Assembly (NCBI GenBank): GCA_902557145.1
Contig: CACDYZ010000004.1
Span: 41,421-105,420, forward strand
Direction of reading: 5' to 3'
Length of the DNA stretch: 64,000 nt
Source: an uncultured Alphaproteobacteria bacterium
GTDB taxonomy: Bacteria > Pseudomonadota > Alphaproteobacteria > HIMB59
Shown: positions 35,108-44,681 of the stretch, one piece after another
Numbering within the stretch: the first letter of the stretch is position 1
Layout of the letters: each line of letters starts with the position of its first letter
Translations under genes and position numbers: made by a program
The notes under the pieces: model-generated
Told to the model about the DNA's origin: nothing
The model's database searches: none
What the model saw: the letters and a program-made list of their open reading frames with translations, nothing else

Positions 35108-36050
35108 GCTTCTTTACTTAAAATTTATATTATCTTTTTCTATATGTTTAATAGTAAGTTTTGTAATTTTCTTTATTTTCTCATTATTAGGAAACTTGAA
35201 TGAAGGCTATTTATTTTCAATCATATTAAATTTAAGTTTCTTAAATTCTTTACAAATACTTACTTATGTTCCCGCATTTATCTTTTTAAGTTCAATAATT
35301 TTGTTAACTATATTTTTAAGATCAAAAAATGAAATAATTATCATTAAAAGTTATCTTAGCATTAAAAAAATGATGATATTTTTTTTACCAATTGCTTTCA
35401 TATTTACATTGTTTGAGGTAAATAAAAAGGAGATAGCATTATCTATTGAAGACAGCAAAGGTCATATAATGCAAAATAATGATAAGCCTATGGCAAAGAT
35501 TATTATTGAGGAGAATAATAAGACCAAAATTATCACATTTTTAAAAAATATTGATTTGAAAGATATTAGCAATGCTGAATATAGGTTGTTCTCTATTGCA
35601 AATAATAAAATAGAATTAGCTGAATACAGTGATAATATAATTTTTTCAAAAAACAATCTTATAATTAATAATTACACTGAATACAAAAATGATTTAATTA
35701 AAAATTATAACAAAGAAAAAGTAATAAATATAAATATTATTGATTTATTTCTTAATAGCTCAATTGTTAAGTACATATCAAAAACAGAAAATATAAAATT
35801 TGATATTCAATTAATAAATTTGTTAATTTTTTTTATGTTATTTTTAAATTTTATTTTCTTAAATTTTTTTAATAAAAAATTTGTTAATACAAAACAAAGT
35901 TTAATAGCCCCAATATTTTCTAGTATAATTATTCTTTTTTATTACTTTATTATATTTAATAATTCTCTGAATTTTTACAGACAAGAATTAGAAATATTAG
36001 CAAGTATGATTTTAGGTATTTTTTTATTTAAAGTAATTATAAATGAGTAA
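35094..36050 (+). CDS. lptG: LPS export ABC permease LptG
   Basis: The partner of LptF, 318 residues, with the same three-plus-three membrane layout and periplasmic domain between. The N-terminus LKFILSFSICLIVSF and the ILRSKNEIIIIKSY-like loop RSKNEIIIIKSYLSI (the coupling helix of the family) support it. It is short and extremely AT-rich compared with typical LptG of about 360 residues. It overlaps lptD by 8 bases. Confidence 0.85.
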   Translation: MKIVKLLYLKFILSFSICLIVSFVIFFIFSLLGNLNEGYLFSIILNLSFLNSLQILTYVPAFIFLSSIILLTIFLRSKNEIIIIKSYLSIKKMMIFFLPIAFIFTLFEVNKKEIALSIEDSKGHIMQNNDKPMAKIIIEENNKTKIITFLKNIDLKDISNAEYRLFSIANNKIELAEYSDNIIFSKNNLIINNYTEYKNDLIKNYNKEKVININIIDLFLNSSIVKYISKTENIKFDIQLINLLIFFMLFLNFIFLNFFNKKFVNTKQSLIAPIFSSIIILFYYFIIFNNSLNFYRQELEILASMILGIFLFKVIINE

Positions 36051-38181
36051 ATTTTTAATAGCTGCTCTTTTAATTATATTTTTTTTTATGCAAATTATAT
36101 TTCTTAACGCTAATGACACTTATATTAATACAACTAATATTACATATGATGAGGAAAATAATGTATTAGAATTAGCGGAAAATTCAAAAATTAATATAAA
36201 TGAAGCCAATATATTAGTAGATAGAGGAATTATTGATTATGATAATGATTTAATACAAATATTTGGAAATTTTTATCTTTATCAAGAATTAAATATTTTA
36301 AGTGGGAAAAATTTGGTTGGAAATACTAAATTAGATAATTTCACAGCTAATGAGGTTAGTTATATATATAATAGTGATTTAAAAATTGACTCAGATAAAG
36401 CTCAAAGATCTAAAAACATTGTTTATTTTTATAACAATTTTTTAACTCCATGTGAATTAGAGGGATATTTTAATTGCCCAACTTGGTCATTAAGGATAGA
36501 TGAAACTAGATACGATATAGATAAAGATAAATTTAATCATTATGATACTTTTTTACAAATAGCAGACTACAAAGTATTTTATTTACCTTATTTTTCTCAT
36601 TATGGAGTTAAAGCGCCAAGAAAAAAGGGTTTTTTAACACCATCTTTTGAATACAATATCAATGGTGATATTGGTTTAATCACTCCTTACTATCTTCCAA
36701 TTAATCAAAGCAATGATATTGTTTTTATGCCAAAATTAATACTAGATGGTAACCTAAGTTTCTTTAATCAATATGAATTAAATACAGTTATTAATTCGAA
36801 AAATAGTGAAGGAGAAATTTTATTAGATATCACTAATAAAAAACTTGAAAATAATTCAAATACTTATAGCTCAGTTAAATTAAAAGCAAATCAAACATTG
36901 AATAAAAAAAATATTTTGAGTTATGAGGCGTTAATAACGAATAGTGTATCTACAACAAGATCAATTAATGATGACTCAGAAACATTTGAAGATATATTTG
37001 TAAGACTTGACAGCTATGATATTTTTTACAAAACTGACAATTTAAGGGCTGAAATTTCAACAATTGAAGCTTTAGATAATACTAATTCAGGATTTATTCC
37101 CCTTAGCCCCTCAATTAAATATACTAATCAAAAATTAACAAAAAATAATCTAACTTTTACTAATAAAATTTATGTTTTAAATCTCAAAAGAAATGAGTCG
37201 AGTTTAGATAAGCCATCTGAAAACAATTCTATAAAATTTGATAATTCTTTAACTTTGGCTAGTAAGTATAAAAATTTTAATACCTACAACAAATTAACAC
37301 TTGTGAATAACGTTGGTAATTATAGTTACCAACATAATTCTGCCTTAAATGACGATATTATCAAAAGTCATATTATTCTATCTTCAGATAATTTTATTAA
37401 TTTTAATGAATTTATAAAACCAAGAGTAAAATTTGTTACAAATCTAAATATATTATCTGATAATGTTATAAATGAGGATAGTAAGGCCTTAACTTTTAAT
37501 TATCAAAATCAGTTTACTGAAAGTAGGCTTTATGGAAACGATATAGAAGATAACACGAGTAGAATAATATATGGACTAGAAAATAAAACTTTATTATTAG
37601 ATCAACAATTAAATTTTAATATAAATCAATCTTATGATTTTAAAAAAGAAACAAATTATACTAATCAAATAAACCAGAAATCTAATTTTTCTGATATAGC
37701 ATTAGAGGCTAAAATAAATTTTGATAATTTAAATTTTAATATGGATACTAGAGTTGACAATAGTCAACTTGATAAAAAAGAAATGAATTACTCTTTAGAT
37801 TATTCTGATATATTTGACATATCTTTAACTTATAATGAGACAGACAGTAAAGCCTTTAAAGATCTTTCTTCAGATACTCAATCACTAGGTATTGAGTTTG
37901 GAAAGAAAATAAATGAAAATATGAGTTTTTCATTTAATTCAAATCTTAATTTGAAAGATAACTATAGTCCATTAAAACAAACGGTAAATTTAGTTATATT
38001 TGACGAATGCTCAAAACTAAATATTTCTTATTTGGATGAAAGGTATGACGACAATTACAATACTAAGCCAAATGAAACAGTTAGTATTAGTTTTCATATG
38101 GACTATTTGGGATTTTTTGGATACGAACAAAGCAATAATTTATTTTTTGATGAACCAGGTAATTTCGATTATGGGCCATAG
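36043..38181 (+). CDS. lptD: LPS-assembly protein LptD
   Basis: Outer-membrane barrel that inserts LPS. It has 712 residues with an N-terminal hydrophobic signal segment. An OstA-like periplasmic domain comes first (about 30-140), then TPCELEGYFNCPTWSLR and YFSHYGVKAPRKKGFLTPSF, family motifs at the domain border. The rest alternates beta strands with Asn-rich loops, as expected for the barrel. The cysteines in TPC and FNCP could form a disulfide as in other LptD proteins. It overlaps the surA-like gene by 11 bases. Confidence 0.93.
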   Translation: MSKFLIAALLIIFFFMQIIFLNANDTYINTTNITYDEENNVLELAENSKININEANILVDRGIIDYDNDLIQIFGNFYLYQELNILSGKNLVGNTKLDNFTANEVSYIYNSDLKIDSDKAQRSKNIVYFYNNFLTPCELEGYFNCPTWSLRIDETRYDIDKDKFNHYDTFLQIADYKVFYLPYFSHYGVKAPRKKGFLTPSFEYNINGDIGLITPYYLPINQSNDIVFMPKLILDGNLSFFNQYELNTVINSKNSEGEILLDITNKKLENNSNTYSSVKLKANQTLNKKNILSYEALITNSVSTTRSINDDSETFEDIFVRLDSYDIFYKTDNLRAEISTIEALDNTNSGFIPLSPSIKYTNQKLTKNNLTFTNKIYVLNLKRNESSLDKPSENNSIKFDNSLTLASKYKNFNTYNKLTLVNNVGNYSYQHNSALNDDIIKSHIILSSDNFINFNEFIKPRVKFVTNLNILSDNVINEDSKALTFNYQNQFTESRLYGNDIEDNTSRIIYGLENKTLLLDQQLNFNINQSYDFKKETNYTNQINQKSNFSDIALEAKINFDNLNFNMDTRVDNSQLDKKEMNYSLDYSDIFDISLTYNETDSKAFKDLSSDTQSLGIEFGKKINENMSFSFNSNLNLKDNYSPLKQTVNLVIFDECSKLNISYLDERYDDNYNTKPNETVSISFHMDYLGFFGYEQSNNLFFDEPGNFDYGP

Positions 38182-38842
38182 GAAATATTTATTTATTGTA
38201 ATAATAACATTTCTATCAGTAAATTCTTTTAGTGAAGTTGTATATGAAAAACAAAACCTTGTTATTACAACCATAGATTTAAACAAATACATTTACTTAT
38301 ATCAAAAAAATTATGGAATAGAAATAGATGATAATAATGCATTAAAAGATTTAGTGCTTATTAATAATGTCATAAATCATTTAGATAAAAATAATAAAGA
38401 ATTTTTAAATAAAATAGACGAAGTGATATTTGCACAAAATAACTTAAACTCTCTTGATGACATGAATGATATAAATTTTTATAGATTTATAAAAATAAGA
38501 GATGAATTTATTATTAATTATTTCAAAAATAATTTAGTTAATAAAGAGGTTGAAATTATTTTTAAAAAACTAGAAAGCTTAAATCTTCCTCTTAGTGCTA
38601 ATGATTGTCTAATAATAGAAAAAATTGTAGATCTAAAAAATAATATTGAGTTCATCGACAATTTTTTATTTAATTTAAAAAACAATTCTAGAAAATTTGA
38701 AGTAACTATTGATAAAAATAAGTATAAAGTTTGTATTGATGAAAATAATTTTAGAATTATAGAGAACTTAATCATTAATTATATTCGTACTCAAACAGAT
38801 ATTGATTTCAGGAATTTTGTTTATGATAAAACAAAAAATTAA
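38171..38842 (+). CDS. SurA-like periplasmic chaperone lacking the PPIase domain
   Basis: A 223-residue protein in the surA slot between lptD and pdxA. It starts at ATG 38171 with a hydrophobic signal ending near NSFS. KQNLVITTIDLNKYIYLYQ and DLVLINNVINHL resemble the SurA N-terminal chaperone segment. No parvulin isomerase domain is present, whereas typical SurA has about 400 or more residues and one or two such domains. It may still act as a chaperone for outer-membrane proteins. Assignment depends on position and a weak N-terminal match. Confidence 0.6.
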   Translation: MGHRKYLFIVIITFLSVNSFSEVVYEKQNLVITTIDLNKYIYLYQKNYGIEIDDNNALKDLVLINNVINHLDKNNKEFLNKIDEVIFAQNNLNSLDDMNDINFYRFIKIRDEFIINYFKNNLVNKEVEIIFKKLESLNLPLSANDCLIIEKIVDLKNNIEFIDNFLFNLKNNSRKFEVTIDKNKYKVCIDENNFRIIENLIINYIRTQTDIDFRNFVYDKTKN

Positions 38843-39740
38843 AAAAAAGCTTGTATTTTTGGGTGATACAAATTCTATAAATATAGAATTAATTATTAAA
38901 TCTTTTTATTTATTAAAAAATAAAGTCCATTACATATTAATATGTAATAAAAAAGATATAATAAAAAATCCATTATTTAAGAAATCAAAATTAAATATAA
39001 ATGAAATTTTAGATCCATTTAGTTTTGAAAATTACGAAAAAAATTATTTAAATATTTTCAATGTCAATAATATTTCAAATAAGAAATATTTAAATTTACT
39101 AAATCAAATTAAAATAAGTAATACTATTGCTAATTTAACTAAATACGACCTTATAACTATGCCAATTAATAAAGATATTTTTAAAAAAAAAATTAAGTTT
39201 ATTGGTATGACTGAATATCTTGGATATTTAAATAAAAAACCAACAGCAATGTTAATGCATGGTGATAAATTTTCAGTTATTCCAATCACAACACATATAA
39301 ATGTTAAAAATATATATAAGTATATAAATTCAACATACCTAAATTCTTATCTAAAAAATGTTTTTGAAAATTTAGACAAAATAAAAAAAATCATAAATTT
39401 CAATGAGATAAAATTTTTATGTTATAACCCTCATTGTGGAGAAAATGGGTCAATGGGGAAAGAAGACATACTATTAAGTCATTTAATTAAATTGTATAAA
39501 AATGTAAAAGGACCACTACCAGCCGATAGTGCTTTTATTAAAATAAAAAAAAGAACCCTGTTTATCTCTACTTACCATGATCAAGTTTTGATTCCTTTTA
39601 AGTTGATAAATAAGAAAAGCTTCAATTTAACTCTTGGTTTACAATATAAAAGATTAAGTCCTGCTCATGGTACTGCTAAAGACATTAAGGAAAAATATAT
39701 AGCTGAGAACAGATCATATTTAACATGCCAACTTTTCTAA
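38823..39740 (+). CDS. pdxA: 4-hydroxythreonine-4-phosphate dehydrogenase
   Basis: Makes the substrate for PdxJ in vitamin B6 synthesis. It has 305 residues from ATG 38823, 20 bases inside the preceding gene. The three metal-binding His are kept: ITTHINV, YNPHCGENGSMG and STYHDQVLIPF. The glycine-rich start is eroded (LGDTNSINIE versus MGDPxGIGxE), and the usual GHTE is GMTE. The protein is Lys/Asn/Ile-rich. Function is likely intact. Confidence 0.88.
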   Translation: MIKQKIKKKLVFLGDTNSINIELIIKSFYLLKNKVHYILICNKKDIIKNPLFKKSKLNINEILDPFSFENYEKNYLNIFNVNNISNKKYLNLLNQIKISNTIANLTKYDLITMPINKDIFKKKIKFIGMTEYLGYLNKKPTAMLMHGDKFSVIPITTHINVKNIYKYINSTYLNSYLKNVFENLDKIKKIINFNEIKFLCYNPHCGENGSMGKEDILLSHLIKLYKNVKGPLPADSAFIKIKKRTLFISTYHDQVLIPFKLINKKSFNLTLGLQYKRLSPAHGTAKDIKEKYIAENRSYLTCQLF

Positions 39741-40420
39741 AGAAAAAATTTAGTCAAAATTTTTTGATAGATGGAAATATTCTAAATAAAATAGGCAACT
39801 TGATACCTGCACAAAATTTAAACATATTAGAAATTGGACCAGGTGATGGCAAATTGACTGATAAAATAATTTTAAAAAAACCAAAAAATTTGACATTAGT
39901 CGAGATAGACGAAGAGTTAGTTAAAGAACTTAATAAAAAATATTTTAAATATGAAGCTATTAATCTTATAAAGTCTGATATTTTAAAACTTAAATTAGAA
40001 AAAAAGTATCATCTCATTATATCTAACCTTCCGTATCATATATCTTCACAAATTCTATTAAAATTGATACTTCTGGAAAAAAATCCTGAAATTTTAATAC
40101 TTATGTTTCAAAAGGAATTTGCTCAAAGAGTTTTAGATAAAAAGTTGAATTCTTTAAATTCTATTGTTAAATGTTTTTACAGTGTTAAGTTAAATTTTAA
40201 TATTAGCAAAAATTGTTTCCGTCCAATTCCTAGAGTTGACTCAAGCATTCTGACTTTTAAAAAACTAGAAAAAAAATTAATAAAGAGAAATGAAATAGAT
40301 AACTTTATTATATTTAAAAGAAAATTATTTACTCAAAAAAGAAAATCTCTTAAAAATATTTTAAAAAAATATACTTTTAGTGATAATTTTAATCTAAATT
40401 TAAGAGTTGAGTCTTTCTGA
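39725..40420 (+). CDS. ksgA: 16S rRNA dimethyladenosine transferase KsgA
   Basis: Dimethylates two adjacent adenines at the 3' end of 16S rRNA. It has 231 residues, short for the family (about 265-275). KFSQNFLIDGNIL at the start, ILEIGPGDGKLTD (SAM motif I), and the catalytic ISNLPYHISSQI are clear. The C-terminal domain is trimmed. It overlaps pdxA by 16 bases, and its end overlaps gmk by 21 bases on the other strand. Confidence 0.95.
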   Translation: MPTFLKKKFSQNFLIDGNILNKIGNLIPAQNLNILEIGPGDGKLTDKIILKKPKNLTLVEIDEELVKELNKKYFKYEAINLIKSDILKLKLEKKYHLIISNLPYHISSQILLKLILLEKNPEILILMFQKEFAQRVLDKKLNSLNSIVKCFYSVKLNFNISKNCFRPIPRVDSSILTFKKLEKKLIKRNEIDNFIIFKRKLFTQKRKSLKNILKKYTFSDNFNLNLRVESF

Positions 40421-40975
40421 GTCTATAATATTTTTAATTTGATTTACACAAATATTTATATCCTCATTAATCACAACATAATCATATTCAGGAAAATGAG
40501 AAATTTCATTTTGAACTAAATTCATTCTTTTTTTCATCTCATTTTTAGTGTCTCTGCCTCTATTTTTAAGTCTTTTTATTAATTCTTTTTTACTTGGTGG
40601 TAGTATAAATATACCTACTACTTCCATGTTACTTTGTTTTAATTGCTGAAATCCTTGCCAATCTATATCAAATAATACATCTTTCTTCTTTTTAAAAAAA
40701 CTAAGTACTGATTGTTTTAATGTCCCGTACTTAAAGCCAAAGACGACTGCACTTTCAAGAAATTTATTTTTTTTTATTAATTCAGAAAATTGATTATCGG
40801 TTAAAAATATATAATCCTTCTTATGTATTTCTTTTTTTCTTTTTGGTCTAGTTGTACAAGATATTGACAAAGCTATTGTCTTGTCAATTTTTAATAACAT
40901 TTTTGAAATTGATGTTTTTCCTGCACCAGACGGTGATGATAAAACAATACAGAAATTATTACTTTTAAATACCAA
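40400..40975 (-). CDS. gmk: Guanylate kinase
   Basis: Phosphorylates GMP to GDP. It has 191 residues. The P-loop is SSPSGAGKTSISK, then SCTTRPKRKKE and DYIFLTDNQF, and VLFDIDWQGFQQL matches the family. The start is TTG at 40973-40975, with an 11-base overlap with fabF. In most alphas mltG and yicC lie between fabF and gmk; here neither is present. Confidence 0.96.
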   Translation of the reverse strand: MVFKSNNFCIVLSSPSGAGKTSISKMLLKIDKTIALSISCTTRPKRKKEIHKKDYIFLTDNQFSELIKKNKFLESAVVFGFKYGTLKQSVLSFFKKKKDVLFDIDWQGFQQLKQSNMEVVGIFILPPSKKELIKRLKNRGRDTKNEMKKRMNLVQNEISHFPEYDYVVINEDINICVNQIKNIIDSERLNS

Positions 40976-42197
40976 AAATTAAGCTTGCGTTAGTGCCTCC
41001 AAAACCAAATGAGTTAGATATTATATTCGTAACATTCTCAGATATTGATTCATGAGGTATTAGATTTATTGAGGTGTTAGTGCTTGGATTATCTAAATTT
41101 AAAGTTGGAGGAAGTGTATTAGTTTCAAGAGATTTAAATGAAAATACTGCTTCCACAGCCCCTGCGGCTCCCAATAAATGACCAATTGCAGATTTATTGG
41201 AGCTCATAAATAAATTTTTATTAGACCCAAATAATTTTTCAACAGCAGAAAGTTCAATCATATCTCCAACTGGGGTTGATGTTCCATGCGCGTTTACATA
41301 TCCTATGTCATCAGTATTGAGCATAGACTCCTGCAAAGCCATATCCATTGCTCTGAAACCTCCGTTGCCATCCTCTGATGGTTTAGTTATATGATATGCA
41401 TCACCAGACATTCCATACCCTTTTACTTCACCATAAATTTTAGCATTTCTTTTTTTTGCATGTTCATACTCTTCAAGCACTAAAACTCCAGCACCCTCTC
41501 CCATTACAAATCCAGATCTGTCCACATCCCAAGGCCTTGATCCTTTTTCTGGAGATTCATTAAACGTATCGCATAAAGCTCTTGCAGCAGAAAAGCCAGA
41601 TATTCCTAAAGGACATATTGCTGCCTCAGCGCCACCACATACCATAAGATCAGCTTTGTTATTTTTTATTATTGTAAAAGAGTCCCCTATTGCATGAGTA
41701 CCAGTTGCACATGCTGTTACTGGCGAGCTGTTGGGTCCTTTAAGATTGTATTTAATAGAAATATGACCAGACAATAGATTTATAAGAGAGGATGGTATAA
41801 AAAAAGGAGAAATTTTTCTTATACCTTGATTATCTAAAACAGAAGAATTTTTATAAATAGTATCAAGACCTCCAATACCGGATCCTACCATAACACCATA
41901 TCTAAAAGAGCTTTCATTTTCAGAGACAAAACCCGAGTCGTTTACCGCTTCATCAGCAGCAATCAACCCTAACGTAATAAACCTATCAATTTTTCTTTGG
42001 TCTCTCGGAGTTACGATTTGATCATTTATATTTGAGTCATCTATTGAGCCAGCTATCTTACATGGGTAGTTGTCGACTACAAATTTATTTATTTTTGAAA
42101 TTCCACTATGAGAGTTAATTAGGGAATTCCATGAAGAGTCGACATTATTTCCTAATGGGTTTATAGTTCCTAGACCGGTAACTACTACTCGCCTCAA
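40965..42197 (-). CDS. fabF: 3-oxoacyl-ACP synthase II
   Basis: Condensing enzyme that elongates acyl-ACP with malonyl-ACP. It has 410 residues. VVVTGLGTINPLG at the start, the catalytic Cys in VTACATGTHAIGD, and the two His in VNAHGTSTPVGD and KSAIGHLLGAAG are all present. The start is TTG at 42195-42197. It follows acpP by 18 bases. With fabH missing next to plsX, this may be the main condensing enzyme near here. Confidence 0.97.
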   Translation of the reverse strand: MRRVVVTGLGTINPLGNNVDSSWNSLINSHSGISKINKFVVDNYPCKIAGSIDDSNINDQIVTPRDQRKIDRFITLGLIAADEAVNDSGFVSENESSFRYGVMVGSGIGGLDTIYKNSSVLDNQGIRKISPFFIPSSLINLLSGHISIKYNLKGPNSSPVTACATGTHAIGDSFTIIKNNKADLMVCGGAEAAICPLGISGFSAARALCDTFNESPEKGSRPWDVDRSGFVMGEGAGVLVLEEYEHAKKRNAKIYGEVKGYGMSGDAYHITKPSEDGNGGFRAMDMALQESMLNTDDIGYVNAHGTSTPVGDMIELSAVEKLFGSNKNLFMSSNKSAIGHLLGAAGAVEAVFSFKSLETNTLPPTLNLDNPSTNTSINLIPHESISENVTNIISNSFGFGGTNASLIFGI

Positions 42198-42215
42198 TTG
42201 TTGTCTTATCTTAAA

Positions 42216-42452
42216 CTAGTTTGCATTAGCTGTTAAATATGTAACAGCATCTTTGAGTGTTACAATTTTTTCTGCAGCATCATCCGGTATTTCGCAGCCA
42301 AACTCTTCCTCAAAAGCCATTACAAGTTCAACTGTGTCTAAACTATCAGCACCTAAGTCATCAATAAATTTTGAGTCACTTTGAATCTTTGCTTCTTCAA
42401 CTCCTAAGTGCTCAACTACAATCTTTTTAACTCTTTCTTCGATATCGCTCAT
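42216..42452 (-). CDS. acpP: Acyl carrier protein
   Basis: Carries acyl chains on a phosphopantetheine arm added by AcpS. It has 78 residues, highly acidic and well conserved. The modified Ser is in [19 protein letters not shown]. It is 63 bases after fabG, one of the larger gaps in this region, and 18 bases before fabF. Confidence 0.98.
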   Translation of the reverse strand: MSDIEERVKKIVVEHLGVEEAKIQSDSKFIDDLGADSLDTVELVMAFEEEFGCEIPDDAAEKIVTLKDAVTYLTANAN

Positions 42453-42515
42453 TTTAAAAACCTCTTAGTAATAAATTTAAAAGTTCGTACCACATTATAG
42501 ATAATATTCAAATAA

Positions 42516-43226
42516 TTAAATTAACGCCAAGCCACCGTTCACGTGAAGAGTCTGTCCAGTAATGTAATTAGCATTTTCAGAGCATAAAAAACCCACTGCT
42601 TTTGCTATATCGCTAGAATCACCGAGTTTTTTCATTGGAATCTTCTCTAAAATAGCATTTTTTTGGTCATCATTGAGTTTATCTGTCATATTAGACCTTA
42701 TAAAGCCTGGTGCAACACTATTAACCGTAATATTTCTTGTTGATAATTCCAATGCAAGAGATTTTACCATACCTGAAATAGCTGCTTTAGATGCCGTATA
42801 ATTTACCTGACCTCGATTTCCAGTATAAGCTACTACTGATGAAATAAATATAACCCTTCCAAACTTTTTCTTTACCATTTTTTTAGTAAAATGCTTAAGT
42901 ATATGAAAAGATGAATTTAAATTAACATTTATGACACTATTCCAATCATCTGACGACATTCTTAGAAATATGTTATCTCTGTTTAAACCTGCATTTAAAA
43001 CAAGATAGTCAATATCAAAGTCAAAAAGTTCCTCTAAATTTGAGTTCTCAATATTATTAAAGTTCAATTCTTTAAATTTAATAAAATCTTGATTAGAATT
43101 TATCTTATTCATATCTGTAGTTGTCGAATAAATTTCTTTACAACCATTATTATTAAAATAATTGCATACAGAGTTTCCTATAGAACCAGTACCACCAGTC
43201 ACTAATAATTTTCTATCTTTAAACAT
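42516..43226 (-). CDS. fabG: 3-oxoacyl-ACP reductase
   Basis: NADPH-dependent reductase of the SDR family. It has 236 residues from the ATG at 43226. Cofactor loop TGGTGSIGNSV, NAGLNRDNIFLRM, and the catalytic Ser and Tyr/Lys in FISSVVAYTG and YTASKAAISG are present. The ending VNGGLALI is typical. The frame extends to 43265, but that lies inside fabD and lacks family similarity. It overlaps fabD by 8 bases. Confidence 0.96.
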   Translation of the reverse strand: MFKDRKLLVTGGTGSIGNSVCNYFNNNGCKEIYSTTTDMNKINSNQDFIKFKELNFNNIENSNLEELFDFDIDYLVLNAGLNRDNIFLRMSSDDWNSVINVNLNSSFHILKHFTKKMVKKKFGRVIFISSVVAYTGNRGQVNYTASKAAISGMVKSLALELSTRNITVNSVAPGFIRSNMTDKLNDDQKNAILEKIPMKKLGDSSDIAKAVGFLCSENANYITGQTLHVNGGLALI

Positions 43227-44127
43227 TGTTAATATCCTCATGATTACATAAAGTATATTTCTCACCTTGAAAATCTTTTGGTAAGAAATTTAGTAATGTT
43301 TTTTTTGGGCCAATTTCAATACATGTATCAATTTCGTCGTTAAAAATAGTTTTAATAGTCTCTGACCACATCACCGGCGAGTGTATCTGATATGTTAACT
43401 GTTTACTATACTCTTCTTCCGATAAATTTTTATAGTTGATTAATTTATGATTAGAAATTAAGTCAATATTAATTTTTTTAAATAAATTTTTTTTAATTTT
43501 TTTATTAAATATTTCTGCACTATCTTTCATTAAATCAGAATGAAATGGGGCAGAAACATTTAATGGTATAAATTTACCAATTGGGTTTTGTTCTTTAAAT
43601 TTATTAATAACATCTTTAAAACCGCATATAACAACTTGTCTATCAGAATTTAAATTGGCTAAATAAACCCCCTCTCCAAATAAGCTTTCATCAATTTCTA
43701 AACTTTCTTTTTTTAAAATCGCATACATTGCATATTTATTTGGATCAGAGACTATTGACATTGAGTCAGCACGACATTTAACCACTTCGAGCATATCCTC
43801 AAATTCCAATGACTCAGCAAAGTACAAAGCACAATATTCACCCAAAGAATGACCTGCTAATGTAATTTTGGAGAAGTTTTTATGTAAATAGTCTTTACAG
43901 AGATCGATCACTATAGAGCTAAATACGAAAATCATAGGTTGGCTATATTGTGTTAAATTTAATAAACTAGGATCACTTTGGGCCTTCAATAGATCGTATC
44001 CAAGTATTTTCGAACTTATAGAATATCTATCTTTTACCCATTCATATTTCTTAATAAAATCAACTCCCATTTCAGCAAATTGTGAACCTTGACCTGTAAA
44101 AAGCAAAGAAAGATTTTTATTTGACAT
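43219..44127 (-). CDS. fabD: Malonyl-CoA:ACP transacylase
   Basis: Loads malonate on ACP. It has 302 residues. LLFTGQGSQFAEMG at the start, the catalytic Ser in LAGHSLGEYCALYF, and VSAPFHSDLMK with the conserved His identify it. It heads the fabD-fabG-acpP-fabF-gmk run and is divergent from rpsF with 32 bases between starts. Confidence 0.97.
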   Translation of the reverse strand: MSNKNLSLLFTGQGSQFAEMGVDFIKKYEWVKDRYSISSKILGYDLLKAQSDPSLLNLTQYSQPMIFVFSSIVIDLCKDYLHKNFSKITLAGHSLGEYCALYFAESLEFEDMLEVVKCRADSMSIVSDPNKYAMYAILKKESLEIDESLFGEGVYLANLNSDRQVVICGFKDVINKFKEQNPIGKFIPLNVSAPFHSDLMKDSAEIFNKKIKKNLFKKINIDLISNHKLINYKNLSEEEYSKQLTYQIHSPVMWSETIKTIFNDEIDTCIEIGPKKTLLNFLPKDFQGEKYTLCNHEDINNV

Positions 44128-44159
44128 ATTTAGATTATATCTGTAGACACTCTTTTTAC

Positions 44160-44489
44160 ATGACTAACATATATGAAACAACAATTATAGTAAAACCTGA
44201 TCTTGCTAATGAACAATTAAAGAACTTTAACTCATCTGTTGATCAGTTTTTTTCTGAAAATAACGTTTCAATTGGATACAAAGAGGATTGGGGTATAAAA
44301 AATCTCAAATCCTCAATTAATAAATACTCCAAAGGATCTTTTAAATTCATGAGGTTTAATTCATCATCTGATTTTCCAAAAAAATTAGATGGATTTTTAA
44401 AATTTAATTCTGACTGTTTAAGATTTTTAACTACAAAATCCTCTAATGATTTAGAAGAAACTACTCCTCAAATCAATAAAGATAACTAA
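44160..44489 (+). CDS. rpsF: 30S ribosomal protein S6
   Basis: Small-subunit protein pairing with S18. It has 109 residues from ATG 44160 (TNIYETTIIVKPDL). The frame stays open to 44121, but the family begins near the YETT segment. FSENNVSIGYKEDWGIKNL is the usual middle part. It overlaps rpsR by one base (TAATG). Confidence 0.93.
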   Translation: MTNIYETTIIVKPDLANEQLKNFNSSVDQFFSENNVSIGYKEDWGIKNLKSSINKYSKGSFKFMRFNSSSDFPKKLDGFLKFNSDCLRFLTTKSSNDLEETTPQINKDN

Positions 44490-44677
44490 TGAAAAAAAAC
44501 CTTAATATATCTAATGAGGAATTAATGAAGCTTGACTATAAACACACTCATATTCTAAAAAAGTTTACCAATGAAAATGGAAAGATAATTCCACAAAGGG
44601 TCACTAACATGTCAAGATCAATACATACAAAAATTACTAAAGCAATTAAGCAAGCAAGGTTTCTATCCTTATTATAG
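44489..44677 (+). CDS. rpsR: 30S ribosomal protein S18
   Basis: Pairs with S6 on the platform. It has 62 residues, short for S18 (about 75-80), having lost part of the N-terminal extension. LDYKHTHILKKFTNENGKI and RVTNMSRSIHTKITKAIKQA are canonical. It lies one base into rpsF and 4 bases before rplI. Confidence 0.95.
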   Translation: MKKNLNISNEELMKLDYKHTHILKKFTNENGKIIPQRVTNMSRSIHTKITKAIKQARFLSLL

Positions 44678-44681
44678 TTCA

